The notes: a model not told the origin generated them from the sequence alone. A stretch of 64,000 nt of DNA from Rotaria socialis (GCA_905331475.1 CAJNYU010002220.1:1-64000); one strand, 5' to 3'. Numbered from the stretch's first letter, positions 49,708 to 62,216 are shown. Numbers and translations: made by a program.

Positions 49708-52435
49708 ATGTCGAATAATGAACAAACAATTCAATTTCCTATTGCTCTTAAACCATTATTAACCGACTTTGTTGTTCATGTTTTACGTGATCGAATACCA
49801 TCTGATCAATTACCATCATATGCTGTACAATATTTTTCTGAGAGACAAAATGCCCAAACGTATACAGCAACGCTTGATGATAATACGGAATCAGCAGGCA
49901 CATTTTTAACTCATCAAACAAGTCGTATATCTAACCAAACTGATGACATCATAAAGGATGAAAAACAGCGACGAAAATCTGTTTGGGGTGGTTCACCGGT
50001 ATAGTAAAATAATAGGATGCGTTTTGTTCAATTTTTAATTGAGATAGGTTTCCTTTTAGGATCCAGATCGAGATTTAACCGATAAAGTAGTGATGAAAAA
50101 TCCAGATGTATTTCAAATATTATGTAAAATTGTACAAGATGCAGTCATTTATGTTGGTGATGATCCATCACTTGTTAAACAATTTGTCAAATATCTTGCA
50201 CCAAAAAATGTTTTCAAAGGAGAAGAAATTATTCGACAAGGAGATGAAGGTGATTATTTCTATTGTATTGAATCAGGCAAATATGATGTCATTGTGAATG
50301 GAAAAAAAGTATCTGAACTTGATAATAAAGTAATTAATGAAACATTTGTATTTATGTATGGTATATTATAGAATAATATATTGTACCGAATATTTTAGGG
50401 TTGTTTTGGGGATATTGCTTTATTATACAGGTAGGATAATCATGCTAGTTTTCTTCACATAAAAGTACATTTCTTCTCCTTCTTGATAACAGAGAAATTT
50501 CTCGCAAAACATTCATTTTCTTTTATAAGACAAAATTTATAGATTTTTAACAAGAATCCAAGCATTTTATTGAGATTACCTTTGGACGTATCAGAAAAAT
50601 TCTAAATAAAAATTCCAAACTGAATCTAATGATTCCTGAACTAGAATTGTAAGTCGCTTACTTGAGTTGCTACTGCAATTGCTCTAGTTGTTGTTCTATT
50701 CTATCATTGCTGTCGGTTCGAATATTGATACTAAATGTAAAAGATCTCGATGCTCACAGTTAGCTTCTAGGTGACAGTGACTCTGAAAAACAGAAAGGCA
50801 GTAAAAAACTTTAAGTTTTTCAGCTACTGATCGATGTCTGGGCTAACATCTCTGATAATGATTGCTAAAATTTATCAACAGACTGATCGTATTTCGTATG
50901 ATCAATACTCGTGTATTTAGTGCTCTTACTAGAATTTCGTCGGCCATTCCTTTAGAAACTTTGATTTTTTATTTTGAGAAGATGCAGCAATCCCGTTTGT
51001 TTTGAAATATGTACAGGATTTTAAAATGGCAGCATTTTCTTTGTGGAATCTAAATTTCATGTAACTTGATGTAGTTTCTGTTTGATATTTCTTTACATTT
51101 CGTGTTAGTATTTCGAGTAAAATATAATCAATAATAAAAAATCTGAATATCATTTCGAATAAAATCCGCAAGTGATAGAAATTCATATAGTTAACTTGTG
51201 TTCATATTCATCTTCGATATGGTTCAAACTTATGTAGACAACTGTCGTCGAAACATCTAGCGTTAGTCTATGTTACTCATATTTGCCAATGATATTAGAT
51301 AAAATACGCTAATATTTCTATTCATTGAAAAAGGAGCTTTTGATCTATTTTACTAATGTAAAACTACTTATTGATAATAAAGAATGATATAAGCAGATTT
51401 TTATTAATATCGTTCCATTTCTCCCGAAAGTTCTTTTGCCTTGGTATTAAAGCATTTCTATTTCACGTCATATTCTATTCATATTTCTGATACAAAAACC
51501 AAATATTTTCTCAAAAATGCTTTCAAAATATATTGAGCTTGAAATGATTGAAGTCTAAACAAGAATTGCGATGTATTCCGTCAATTTTTGTCATATAATG
51601 GCAGGCGAAAAGCTTTTTAGTCTATTCATACTTTCATCAATTCACTGCTTTTGCTGTCTACAAATCGACAGAACTATCGTGCGCATTTATCTTACACGAC
51701 TGTTAAATGGTTTTCAAGATCTAGTTCACACCTCGAAAATCTTTTTTCTAGCTTTTACTATTTCTTCACGTAAGAAAAAGAAGAAAATATTCTATTAAGA
51801 ATTTTTTTCTAGGGCATTAAATAGCATTCATTTTTTTCAGAAGAACTGAATTCAATTTCTTAATTCTATTTAGTCAACCACGTACAGCTACTGTCAGAGC
51901 TACCACCGATGGAAAGCTGTGGTCAATAGACCGAGATACATTCTCGACATTAACTGTTTCATTTGCTATAAAACAACGTGAAAAATATTTAAAATTTCTT
52001 CATACAGTTAATTTTATTCAAACGTTTTATGCGCGTGGTTGGTTGAATGAAAATCGTTTACAAGATTTAGCTGATGCACTACGGCCACGCTATTATGTAG
52101 CCAATCAAATTGTTATTAAGCAAGATGATACAGATGCATATGAAATGTTTTTTATTGAAGATGGTTCAGTTAAAGTAACACGTCAAGAAACAGATAGAAC
52201 AATACGTGAACTCAAAATACTGGGAGTTGGAACATGCTTTGGTGAATTAGCATTACTTGAAAATAGACCACGTTATGCAACAGTAACAGCACTTGAAGAG
52301 TGTCGTTTAGCAACACTAAATGCAAAATCATTTGAAAATTTACTTGGATTTGAATTAAAAACTAAACTGAAAGAATTTGTTGATAAAGAATATGCGACAG
52401 GAACATTAGATGGTGCACCTAAAAACAAGAATTGA
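49708..52435 (+). CDS. cAMP-dependent protein kinase regulatory subunit, type II-like
   Basis: Four exons (49708-49998, 50060-50329, 50399-50430, 51874-52435) give about 384 residues, usual for the family. In order: an RII-type dimerisation/docking helix pair (PLLTDFVVHVLRDRIPSDQL, YAVQYFSER); the kinase-inhibitory site RRKSVW, a phosphorylatable RRxS as in type II subunits; cyclic-nucleotide site A with the cassette FGDIALLYSQPRTATV; and site B with FGELALLENRPRYATV. The subunit holds the catalytic subunit inactive until a cyclic nucleotide binds, and docks to AKAPs. Site A has Asp for the usual ribose-binding Glu and Thr after the phosphate-binding Arg, where PKA normally has Ala and PKG has Thr; site B has Tyr there. 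The tiny 32-nt exon 3 codes the heart of cassette A. The intron after it is 1.4 kb. Confidence 0.9.
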
Positions 52436-52447
52436 TTCATTTTTGCT

Positions 52448-52462
52448 TCATTTCAATTTTAG
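52448..52462 (+). promoter_or_regulatory. Candidate trans-splice acceptor in the PKA-R/MFI gap
   Basis: The 70-bp gap between the PKA-R stop and the next ATG contains CATTTCAATTTTAG, an excellent 3' splice site ending at 52462, 43 bp before that ATG. No donor and no AATAAA lie in the gap. Animals with spliced-leader trans-splicing, including bdelloid rotifers, resolve polycistronic RNAs at such sites. An ordinary 5' leader is the alternative. Confidence 0.45.
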
Positions 52463-52505
52463 ATCATTTTTTTTCTCTTTATATTTTGTCTTTTTGGAAA
52501 GATAA

Positions 52506-53993
52506 ATGTCACAAGGACGTAAAAAAAGGTAGATTATGAATTCAATAGTTTATTTTGAACAACATTTCTTTTTCGCATTCAGAAGCTCGTATGATTCAAC
52601 TCGTGCCAGAGAAGCGATTCAGACAATTGAAAACGCTTGGTGTCGACACCGTGATAGACAAATGTTTCGATTATTAAAACATGCCGTATGTGCCGCTGAA
52701 CATGCTCTTTCAAATGATATTCTCCGACGTCTATCACCCCGTGAAGCTGAACTATTGCGCGATCGTAGTTTGAATGCGAAAGTTAAATTTCGGTGAATCT
52801 ATATTTATATAATTATTAATTTTCTTAAATTGCTCACTGAGCTGAAATTATAATACACAGAAAATACTTGAATTTATTTGTGACCTAAATCTAATCATTT
52901 ACACATCATAAAACAAATTCAATCTATCTTGTTCTAGTTTTGGTGGTGCCGAATTTCCCCCAGTGATCTATTTTAAAATATATGTACGTAACTTTAATGG
53001 CGCTCATCCAAAATATGTCAATGGTAAAAGTATGATAAATTCCGATATGAACGTATGTGGCAATCATTTATATAGATTAAAACATTTCTTTACTATTGTA
53101 CGTAGAATAGGCTCGTATAGCTGCATGTAAACAAATGGGTCAACGAGTTTTTTATCAACAAATGCTATCTGATTCATTACATGGAGCAAGTGGACGAGCA
53201 TCTGATGAACTTGATGTTGTCACATTAAAAGATTATATGCAAGTGAGAAAATAAACTTAACATTTTGTTTTTCTTTACTGTAATTTTCATGATAATACAA
53301 TCTTAGTATTCAAGTTTACTGGATGAATTACCATCATATCTTGGAGGACGAGCAAATAATTGGCGACGATTGAATCTTGCTGGTAATTTAGCTATTTTGT
53401 ATCATCTATATTCATCTTGTGTCTCTTCTCAATAGATATTCCAAGACATTCGATCTTTTATGATATAATTAGTTATATAGAGTCTGGTCATATAACATCT
53501 GATCTACGTGATAGAATACCTATGCTACTTACTCAACCAAATGCTCAATCAGTACAATTACAACATATTGAATTACTTAAACAGATAAAGTAAAACAAGA
53601 AAAAAATAAATATATTGATACATATTTTTGCTTCTGGAAATAATTAGATCAGGAGTAACTTCACGAACAAGCGGTACATCAGCTTCATTTCCAAAAAAAC
53701 CATTATCAACAGCAAGACGTTCTCGTCGTGCACTTGAAAATGCATCCAAAATGCGTCAAACTTATATGATGACACGGTCTGAATCACTACCTACAACTCT
53801 CATACTTCAATATGAACAACAAGTGGCACCGAATGCAAGTGACGAGGAAGAACAACAACGTCTTCGACCAGATAATACTCCTATAGCTAAAGATGAATTT
53901 AATGATGGAGAAGTCGATGCTCTCTACGCTTGGACTGAACAACTTGAATGGAATGAAGATTTATTTAAAACAGATCAAATCTCAACAGCTTAA
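52506..53993 (+). CDS. C11orf65/MFI (mitochondrial fission regulator-like) homologue
   Basis: Seven exons (52506-52528, 52583-52792, 52938-53052, 53111-53242, 53307-53382, 53436-53589, 53648-53993) join in phase to about 351 residues; human C11orf65 is about 313. The N-terminal helix has an IQ-like AIQTIENAWCRHRDRQMF. It is followed by LSPREAELLRDRSLNAKVKF and RFGGAEFPPVIYFKIY, which match the family's INPKEAELLD...VRFRLGG.KFPP.IYYKIF core. The C-terminus DGEVDALYAWTEQLEWNEDL matches the EVDEVLNWTNTLNFDEYI block. The family is reported to influence DRP1-dependent mitochondrial fission; function here is inferred. The first exon is only 23 nt (MSQGRKK). An AATAAA overlaps the stop codon, so the 3'UTR is probably very short. 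It follows PKA-R by 70 bp on the same strand. Confidence 0.85.
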
Positions 53994-54386
53994 ATAAAAT
54001 ATAATTCTATTTTTTTTTCTTGCTCTTTTGTAAATTGAATGCTTCCTATCTGCTTCAAACGAGATCAAAACGAAAGAAAACTTATTACATAAACGAATGT
54101 GTGAGTTGAGCAAATGAGTGATTGAGTGATCATTGATGTTATGCATATTCAATAGGTTGTCTCCTTCCTTCTCTCAATGTGAGATAAGTCGATTAAGCTA
54201 TTCATTCAGTTTTTTTTTCGAATTAAAGAAAAGTGAAATAGGATCAATTGAAAAAACAACAAATAGGCAATTGTACAAGAAAGAAGAAGTGGATTATTCA
54301 AATAGATCAATTAGATTGATGTGTGAAATAACCGAATAATTGTGATCATATCTAACGTTCAAACTAAAATAAAGTGCACTGTGTAA

Positions 54387-55640
54387 ATGCGTACTAGTGA
54401 CATTATTGAATACACAAATCGAAATAAAATGGAAGAAACAACTTCAAAAATTTTTGCTCATTTGCATCTAATGAAAAATTTTCTATGTAAAAAAATAAAA
54501 AGTAAGTATTCATGTAACATGTTATATGTAATTCTTAAAACATCATCGAATGCAAATGATAGTTTTGACAGAAAATAAAAGAGAATTAACTTCCTTAAAT
54601 AGCTAATAATCATCATTAAGAATGAAAAATTCATAAAAACAATACGAGACGAGTTTCATGCGTTAGAAAAACAGTATTGAAATGTATATATATTTGAAGA
54701 ATATCATATCTCATAATTTGAGTTATTAGCTGAATAATCAACTATGACTTTATAAGGATGTGACTTTAATGAGTAGTTGGATCTATATCATTTTGAGTTG
54801 AGTTTTACTACCGGACTAGATCTGTTTCGTAGATGATTGTTTCTTTTCTAATTGTTATTAGAGTAGAGAAATCTATTCTCTCAATTTAGGAACACCTCAA
54901 TTTTGTGGCAATATTACTAATCATAATGATACATATTATTGTCCCACAAGTTATTATTCGATGACTGGCGACGACGATATTGATCTATTATCTGAATCGG
55001 CATTTGAAACATTAACTAATGTGAGTATTGATTCAGACAAGACGGAAGTGTTAATAGATTTTTTGTTGTTTTATTTTAACAGATCAAATCCGAGGATGCA
55101 ATCTCTTCGATCAGCGCTGATTCATTAGATTCAGGCGTGTCAACAGTGAGTGACTTTTCACACTGTTCATTAAAATCTTCTTCATCGCTATCAATATCGT
55201 TACTTAATCGTACAGCAACAATGCCACAATCGTCTCATTTAAGGTGTGATCCATCAATCATTAATTATCTATCTCATAATTTATTATCTAATCATCATTT
55301 GGAATATTTTCTTGATGAAATCGATAATCATGATATTGATGAATTGCCATCGACACAAATACCCTTAGCTGAAAGTAGTCGACGTGTAATTTATGATAGT
55401 GATCAGACCGTTGTTGCCGATGAAGAAGATGAACAGATAGGACCATTAACGTCAACGTTAGTCGATCGTTGGCATGCGGTGACAAAAACTTATTCTGCTA
55501 CGTTTCGTGATGATTTAACTGTACGAAAAAATGAATTAGTACAAGTTCTCCGTTGTTCACATCCACATTGGATATGGGTACGAAATGAAAAAAGTCAAGA
55601 AGGTTTCATACCATGCGATTGTCTTATGCTTATTGGTTAA
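54387..55640 (+). CDS. SH3-domain protein, otherwise unknown
   Basis: Exons 54890-55020 and 55083-55640 are firm. A first exon at 54387-54501 is proposed because it starts with ATG, ends in a strong GTAAGTATT donor, and its phase fits the acceptor at 54889. The model gives about 266 residues. The middle is acidic and Ser-rich (ISSISADSLDSGVSTVSDFS, then SDQTVVADEEDEQIG). The last 55 residues form an SH3 fold: YSATFRDDLTVRKNELVQVL (RT loop), HPHWIWVRN with the key Trp pair, and EGFIPCDCLML, where the usual GxFPxxYV is changed to GFIPCDCL. The ALYDY motif is weak. SH3 domains bind proline-rich partners; a signalling or adaptor role is inferred. The family was not identified. If exon 1 is wrong, translation could start at the ATG at 54960. 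Confidence 0.65.
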
Positions 55641-56599
55641 TTGGTGAATAAACTGTAAAACAAGAAACTTTTCTAAAGTCAATATATTCTGTTAAAAAAT
55701 TGATGCATTTTTTATTATTGTACAATATCTGTATTTTTTCTATTCTGAAAAAGAAAAACAACAATAGTTATCAACCTATCAAAAAATATTTTTTCAGCAA
55801 TTGAAAGAAACTAGAGCTTACAGTGACAGGTAAACTAATTCATTTGAAGATGGTTTTTTGTCATATAAGTCATGGTGTGAGTAAAGATTAGAATTATTTC
55901 GTAAGTAAAAACTACTCTCAAATATGAAAAATCTTATAGTTATCGTTTAAACACGAGTAATGTCAAAATGATATAAAAATGTAGAGACAGATTGATTAAT
56001 CGAGTAACAAAGAGAATTTCGGTTTGCATGTCGAAAGAAATTTGAAAATTTGCAAAAAGAACATGAGTCAAATTTGCCCTTTGTTGCTGGCATAGTACGA
56101 AAATCATTTAATCGAGTGAACCGTGCATTTATTTATTTTGCTTCTTTTCGTGTAACGCTGATAATGTTTGCGCTTTTCACCAGATATATCAATCATAGAT
56201 GATAACTCATTACTGTGAAACAGATAGAGAGTTACACATTAAATGTATTATTTAGTCGTTTTATACTTGATATTAGTGACTATTGCAAAATACGAAGATT
56301 TCCCACAGAAATATCTAAGAAAATGTTTGATGCTATTTTGATGAGGATGTTTTCTTGTAACTATTGAACAAACGAATATCGTATGAGTGTATGCTCTGCT
56401 AATATCAAAAATTTCACCGCCGACATCTTTAATCTAGAGTTTTTAATTCTTTGTACTGTAAGCATATTACTCGTCTAGGCTTCATTTCACAAGAGTAGTT
56501 CTTTCTTCGAATCTTTTGCTGTTCTTCTATATTATTGTTTCAAGGTCGAATGACTCATGTTTGTTGTAATTTCGCAAGATTAATGTAAGATACTATAAA
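55641..56599. other. Intergenic, no gene seen
   Basis: About 1 kb between the SH3 gene and the oxygenase gene on the same strand. No exon, RNA gene or repeat was recognised. Confidence 0.5.
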
Positions 56600-58356
56600 A
56601 TGATCACATGTATTCAATGTGAAAATAACAACATGGGTGATGAAGGTTCTATTCAAAATTTAGGAGCTGAGTGGAATGAATTTTTAATGAAATTTCATGC
56701 ACAAAACGAAAAAGTCAAACAAAGTTTACGTAAAGTACATAGTTTGATTTAATTTATGCAAACTATATATCCTATTCGATTGATAGGTTGATCTTTTTCC
56801 TGGAAAAGATCTCGTATGTTTTGTTCTGTACAATGTATTTGCACCAGAAGAATGCCAATTTCTTATCGATTCAATAGAAAATATTGGTAAATGTCTTTGA
56901 GAGATCCACATTCAAATGTTTCTTTTTTCTATAATAAATTGAATAGGTTTTAACAAACTTCTATATGGAGAAAATTATCGAACAAATACAAGGTTGGAAT
57001 AATTTCTTTCTAATAAACGTTGTATTGATTGCGACAGTTTTAGAACTCAGATAAAGCAAACTGATCTTGCAAATGAATTTTTTCTACGTGTTCAAGGTAA
57101 TGATTTGTAAATTAATGCATCTACATATATTCAATCACATTCATATTTTGTAAATGAAGATTTTCTACCAAAACAATGGCCTGGCCACAAAAACACTTCA
57201 CACTGGGAATTAATGAATCTCAATGATCATTTAAGAATATGCCGGTAAAATGAACATAATCATCAGTAAAAGAGTACGAACTACACATAAAGGAACAAGT
57301 CTACAAGATTGAATGCAGTATCTTTTTTCAGAAACCTAACTAGTCTATTGAGTTTTGACTAATTGGAAATTTTATCTTCGAATAAAAAATAAGTTGAACT
57401 ACGTATTGAAAAGTTGAGTATTCATCTTCACACACAATGTCTCAGATCAACATGGAAACTATTTATATCAGACATAAAATACATCTTAGTAGCGGCATAT
57501 CACAGACGTTAATATGCAGCTTATAGCAGCAAGGTACCGTCCTCCCGCACCAGACATCTTGGCAATCGCTCTTGATTTAAGATCAAAGACATTGTATCAA
57601 TATGAAATATGTCCTCATTACATCTGTAATAGAATAAATGTAAGGCTGTCGAAGAAATGTGTCCGAAAATTAGTATAATAGAATAATCTGTGTATAGTCA
57701 GTATATCAAAGCCGACATTTTGTTTCACGTCAGTATTCTATAGGAATTTTGCTAGAAATTTCTAAGACTAACTTTATATTTTATTTAGATACGAACCAGG
57801 TCAATTTTTTGCACCACATTTCGATGGAATTTTTTAAAAGTCTTACATGGAACAGAGTCAATTGACCATCATGGCGTATCTTAATCATTCATATACTGAT
57901 GGTCACACCAATTTTCTTGATGATACTACTAAACCTCATGACATTACTTATGCGTTGAAACCTGAAACTGGTATCTAACAGCTAGATATTGTTTGTTTTT
58001 GTGAACAGAATATTGATATTTAGAATAATATTTCAGGAATGGTTTTAATCTTTCAACATGATTTATTTCATGAAGGCGAAACAGTATCAACTGGAAAAAA
58101 GTACATAATGCGCAGGTAGGATATTCAATTGGAGTTTGTTTTCTCTATTCATTTAAACTTTACATTTACGGTAAATAGTGATGTGATGTACAAACGAATA
58201 TTGATTGAACCAATGTCAACAAAGGAACATGAAGCAAGAGAACTTCTTGCTCAAGCTGAACAATTTGAAGATCAATCCAATTATGGCGAAGCAAGTAAAT
58301 GCTATCGAAAAGCATACAAATTATGGCCAGAGTTGGAAAAAGAATTTGGAAAATAG
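56600..58356 (+). pseudogene. 2OG-Fe(II) oxygenase (prolyl 4-hydroxylase-like) with a TPR-like tail and an in-frame stop
   Basis: Eight exons (56600-56734, 56787-56886, 56947-56992, 57038-57096, 57160-57244, 57789-57970, 58037-58115, 58179-58356) join with perfect phase to about 287 codons. Family features: YEPGQFFAPHFDG (iron-binding His and Asp), LTIMAYLNHSYTDGHTNFLD (core strand), HDLFHEGETVSTGKKYIMRS (distal His and the 2-oxoglutarate-binding Lys/Arg) and DVMYKR. A C-terminal helical hairpin follows (REL LAQAEQFEDQSNYGEA, then CYRKAYKLWPEL), like the TPR/MIT-type repeat of FBXO9. The odd point is TAA at 57835-57837, between HFDGIF and KSYMEQ. One base change (AAA to TAA) would explain it, and no intron can remove it. 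It would cut the enzyme before its distal His. A recent pseudogene, a diverging gene copy, or a sequence error all fit. An in-frame ATG at 56633 is an alternative start. Confidence 0.7.
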
Positions 58357-61300
58357 CTAATATTTTTCTTAACATAAAATATGCTAATAAAAATAAAACA
58401 AAATATTGACAAAATTTTTATTTCTAATCAACTCATAAGAAGTTCAATTAGTTTTAGTTCCTTCATTTTTCTAAAAAAATCTATTGATATGCTAGAAATG
58501 TATTCTTAACTATGCAACAAATTGAGATAAAATTGATTTTTCAATCCTATTCTCTTTTATGCAAAAAAAAAGTATGTTTTGTGTGATATCAATGAGAAAA
58601 CGAAAGTAAAATACACAATATTAACTAATGGAAACATATTGAACTGAATTAAAAGAATTTTAAATAGCATTTAATATTTTGAAAATATCTTAATAGACGA
58701 CAGATTTCATAAGGTTGCCGGTTTTTGTAAAGGAAATATGCCATGAATTTCTAGACAACAATGATACTGGAAAATTCTCTTCGATTCTGTTAATAACTGT
58801 CTGATAAAATACATAGCTACAGCAATATTCGACAGTCCAATATCTCATTACTTTGATAGAAACATTTACTTGAAAATAAAAGTTTTCTTTTTCGGTCCTG
58901 TGTCACCTAGCTTATATTAAGAACAATAGGATCTTAATACTGTGCTATAAAATGTGGTTCTATGTATATGCTGAAATGCCAAGTATATACAATCTCCGAC
59001 TATTGTGTTCTCCGGTCCTATTCGAATAGGTTGCTACGTTTTTTTACATTCTATGCAATCATCAGTAGTTTATCCATCAATCTAAAGCACGGATCTGCTC
59101 TACTAAATTTTAGTTATCTTATGGATAGACACAAGTGAGTTTCCATTCTCTGTTTTACTAACAAAAATTGACAGAGAAGATTCCAATGGGCTCGAACATA
59201 GTTTATTCTCGCTTAATAGAGGAATTGTACAAAACGCTTTCTTCATAAATTTATTCACACCGTTACGCGAAAAAAGCTGTAAGAACATGAAATAAAAGAA
59301 TGAACAACTCTCCTCTAATATGAATGATTATTCTTTTTCAATTCATACCTGTCTTTTGTCTGCAATTCGTTGTTATCGATATCGTTCGCTTTTTAAAACC
59401 TATTAGTATGATACAGGTTAAGTTGATAGAAAGCACTTCTGTAACAAAGTGACGAGAAAATGATGCATATAGGCACGTTACAAAATATTTATTGATTTGT
59501 TAGTTATAGTAAACTCCTGTTGACAAGAGACAAACATTAAATATTCATATAAACACAAGAAATGGACTGAGTGAAGCTATGAGTAGACGACAACTAAACT
59601 ATGTAATTACGTAGACGATCAATAATCTAACTGTTATCTATTCTGTCGGCATTATTATTTCTCATCAAAATTATAAAAGAATAAGCTTTAGCTTCTAGAA
59701 GTATAGAAAAATCTATTTTGTATGTGAGTCAAGAAAACAAAAATTTATTTAAATCTATTGAACTGATAGTTTCATTATTACTGATCAATCACTCCTTTTC
59801 CTTTTGCATTGTAATATCTACTATATTGGTTCATATATCGGAATTAAGAGAAAATTTAGTAAGCAGCCGATCTGTCGGACATGTGGTAAATTCAAGAGCC
59901 AAAGTATTTATTTTTTTAGAGCGATAACGAGATAGAGACGATAGCCTGTTAAAATTTCTCTATTATTAAACAAACACATTTGAATATTGCAGTGGATTTT
60001 AGAATATTTGTAAGCTACAAAATAACCTTCAATGAATCGAGAAAATTTTCAAATAGATTTGTGTTTTCATCGAACTTAGTTGTGATTCACTGATCATTGT
60101 ATATTATTTGCAATTTAACTCAAGGTCGTTTGAAAAAGTCGAACTCAAATAAAGAAAATTTTCATTGTCATAATTTGTTCACAGATAACTCACACCATTA
60201 GACTAGCACCAGTGCTTTCTTCTCACGGTGGCACATAAGGATCTCACATGAGCACTTACAATTGATATTATACAATAATTTAGATTGAATGATACGTATG
60301 ATATTATCTAATCTATGTCGGATGAGTAACTGAATAGATCGCGTTCAAATTAAATTGTTTAGACTATTACAATATTCTTTTAATCGAGTAAACAAGTATA
60401 TCGGATTTTGACTAGGTGAGTTTAAGTTACGTCAATTAAACATACGTAAAAAATATGTTTGTTTTTTTGTGATGCAAAATATGTCAATTCATATTTTGAT
60501 AGATCTATTCTGAATGACTAAATCTACGCGTAGAGAATTTTCCATTCGAAAGATAATCAAGAATACATGTTGAAATAATATTATATTTTCATAATTCAAT
60601 TCCAAACCAAAAATTATTCTTATCTATTTTAATCTTTTCTTCTATTTCAAATCAATGTGATGAATTCTCTTTTATTTGATATTTTTCATTTTTGATATTC
60701 TTTCCTTTTTTAAAGCTATATTTCATCATTACAAAGCCATGATCAGTTCATCGCTCAATGACATCATATCATGTTTTCTAGTTTTTTTTTCTTCTTTCAT
60801 AAAGTTGCAATCCCCATCTACCCACGAGTCATCATCCGATTGCCGCCAAGCACCCACCCATGACGTTCGCTGATTTGTCTTCACTTGTATTACTCTTTCG
60901 TTTTTTTTAGCATAGTAGCTGTGCAAAAGAATGTCAGGTGTATATTCTTTCTCTCTTTTTTCTCTCTTTTTCTCTGTATCTCTTTTTTTTGTGCAAAGTA
61001 TCTGCCTTAACTACCACTATATTTGGGCATGGTTGAGCGAATTCGTATTGCCTACTACAGGCATATGAATATGAATTGCCTTCGAGATTCGTTTTTTATT
61101 GTATGCTTATAATATCATAGCCATCCTTTTTGTCATGTTTTTTTTGGAGGTCTTTGCTCTTTCTCGATTTTTTTTCTTACTTTTTTTTTCCCGACTGTTC
61201 GATCGGCCATTTACTTGGTGTTCTCTTTAGGAGAGATATGTAATGATAAGTTGTTTTCCTTTTTTTTCTTCTTCTCTATACTGATCAACAAAAAACAAGA

Positions 61301-61501
61301 AAAACGAAAAAGAGAGGAAGAGAAAGAGAGAGCTAGTGTGTCGCACGGTGTTTGAGGAAGAAATATTGCACGTAGGACAAACAGTGAATTGGTGTTAACG
61401 AGAAGGATTACAATAGAAAATTCTTCCACGATTTCTTATCTACTTTATCTTTTGTAGATTAATTCACTCTTGATTGGACTTTTCGTGTTAATATCAACAA
61501 C
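58357..61501. other. 3.1-kb gene-free stretch
   Basis: No exon chain was found. From about 60,650 to 61,480 the plus strand turns pyrimidine-rich (runs of CTTTTTTT and TCTCTCTTTTTC), followed by a purine-rich patch near 61,300-61,335. This skew precedes the tandem membrane-protein genes and may be their promoter or 5' region. A CCACCCATGACGTTCG stretch near 60,855 holds a TGACGT CRE-type core, weakly suggestive only. Confidence 0.45.
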
Positions 61502-62013
61502 ATGTCCATCCGACCGCCAACATATAGAATGGCTCGTCCATACTCTGCGTAAGTTTATTTAAAATATCAAAATAACTATCAAATAGTATTTTGATGAAAT
61601 TTCAAATGTTTTTAGACGAGGACCCACATTTATTTCTCGACCACCACCACCAGGAGGCGTTGGAGCTGGATTAGGTAAAGGTGCAGGTGGCGGTGGTATT
61701 GCTGGATTGATCGGTGGTTTAGCTTGTCCACTACTTTGTCTTGGCTGTCTATCAACATTAGCCATTCTAGGACTTTTTGCAACCATGATTGGTGCTGCAG
61801 CTTATATGAGTAAATGATTAGTTTCTTTTATTTCTATCATTAATTTAATTAATATTCAATAATTTCTTTTTAGACGGCATTCAAAGTCAACTCCGTAAAA
61901 GTATTCAAGGTTCTGGTACAATAATTGAACTCAATATAATGGTTCTCTTCTGTGCTCTTTTCTGCTCCATTTATATTTTATCAAAACATCGTCTTGGTGT
62001 TGCTAGCACTTGA
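61502..62013 (+). CDS. Small Gly-rich two-TM membrane protein, tandem paralogue A
   Basis: Three exons (61502-61548, 61616-61809, 61874-62013) give 126 residues. Intron phases are 2 and 1. The N-terminus is Pro/Arg-rich (MSIRPPTYRMARPYSARGPT, then SRPPPPGGVGAG), followed by a Gly-rich hydrophobic segment with a Cys cluster (GGLACPLLCLGCLSTLAILG) and a second hydrophobic helix near the C-terminus (LNIMVLFCALFCSIYILSKH). I recognise no named family. The Gly/Cys-rich first helix recalls small palmitoylated membrane proteins, but that is only a look-alike. The ATG is the first in the exon. The 3'UTR has AATAAA signals near 62258 and a CGT-repeat. It is tandem to a related gene 1.26 kb downstream. 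Confidence 0.75.
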
Positions 62014-62216
62014 GTTGGGTGATGATTCTACATACCTATTCAAACACCTTTATACACATTTGAACAACAAGCACGCATATCTATCGAAAGAACTATTTTT
62101 TTGCAACACTACTATATTTTTTCTTTCTTTTTTTATATTTTGCGCGCCGGAAAAATACTTTTTTTTTTTGAACAGGTACAATTCGTTTATAATATTAACA
62201 ACGATCGTCAGTCAGC

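Noticed and set aside
61559..61786. Pro-rich minus-strand frame (and a similar one at 63339-63620)
   Set aside because: Antisense shadows of the Gly-rich exons of the tandem membrane-protein genes.
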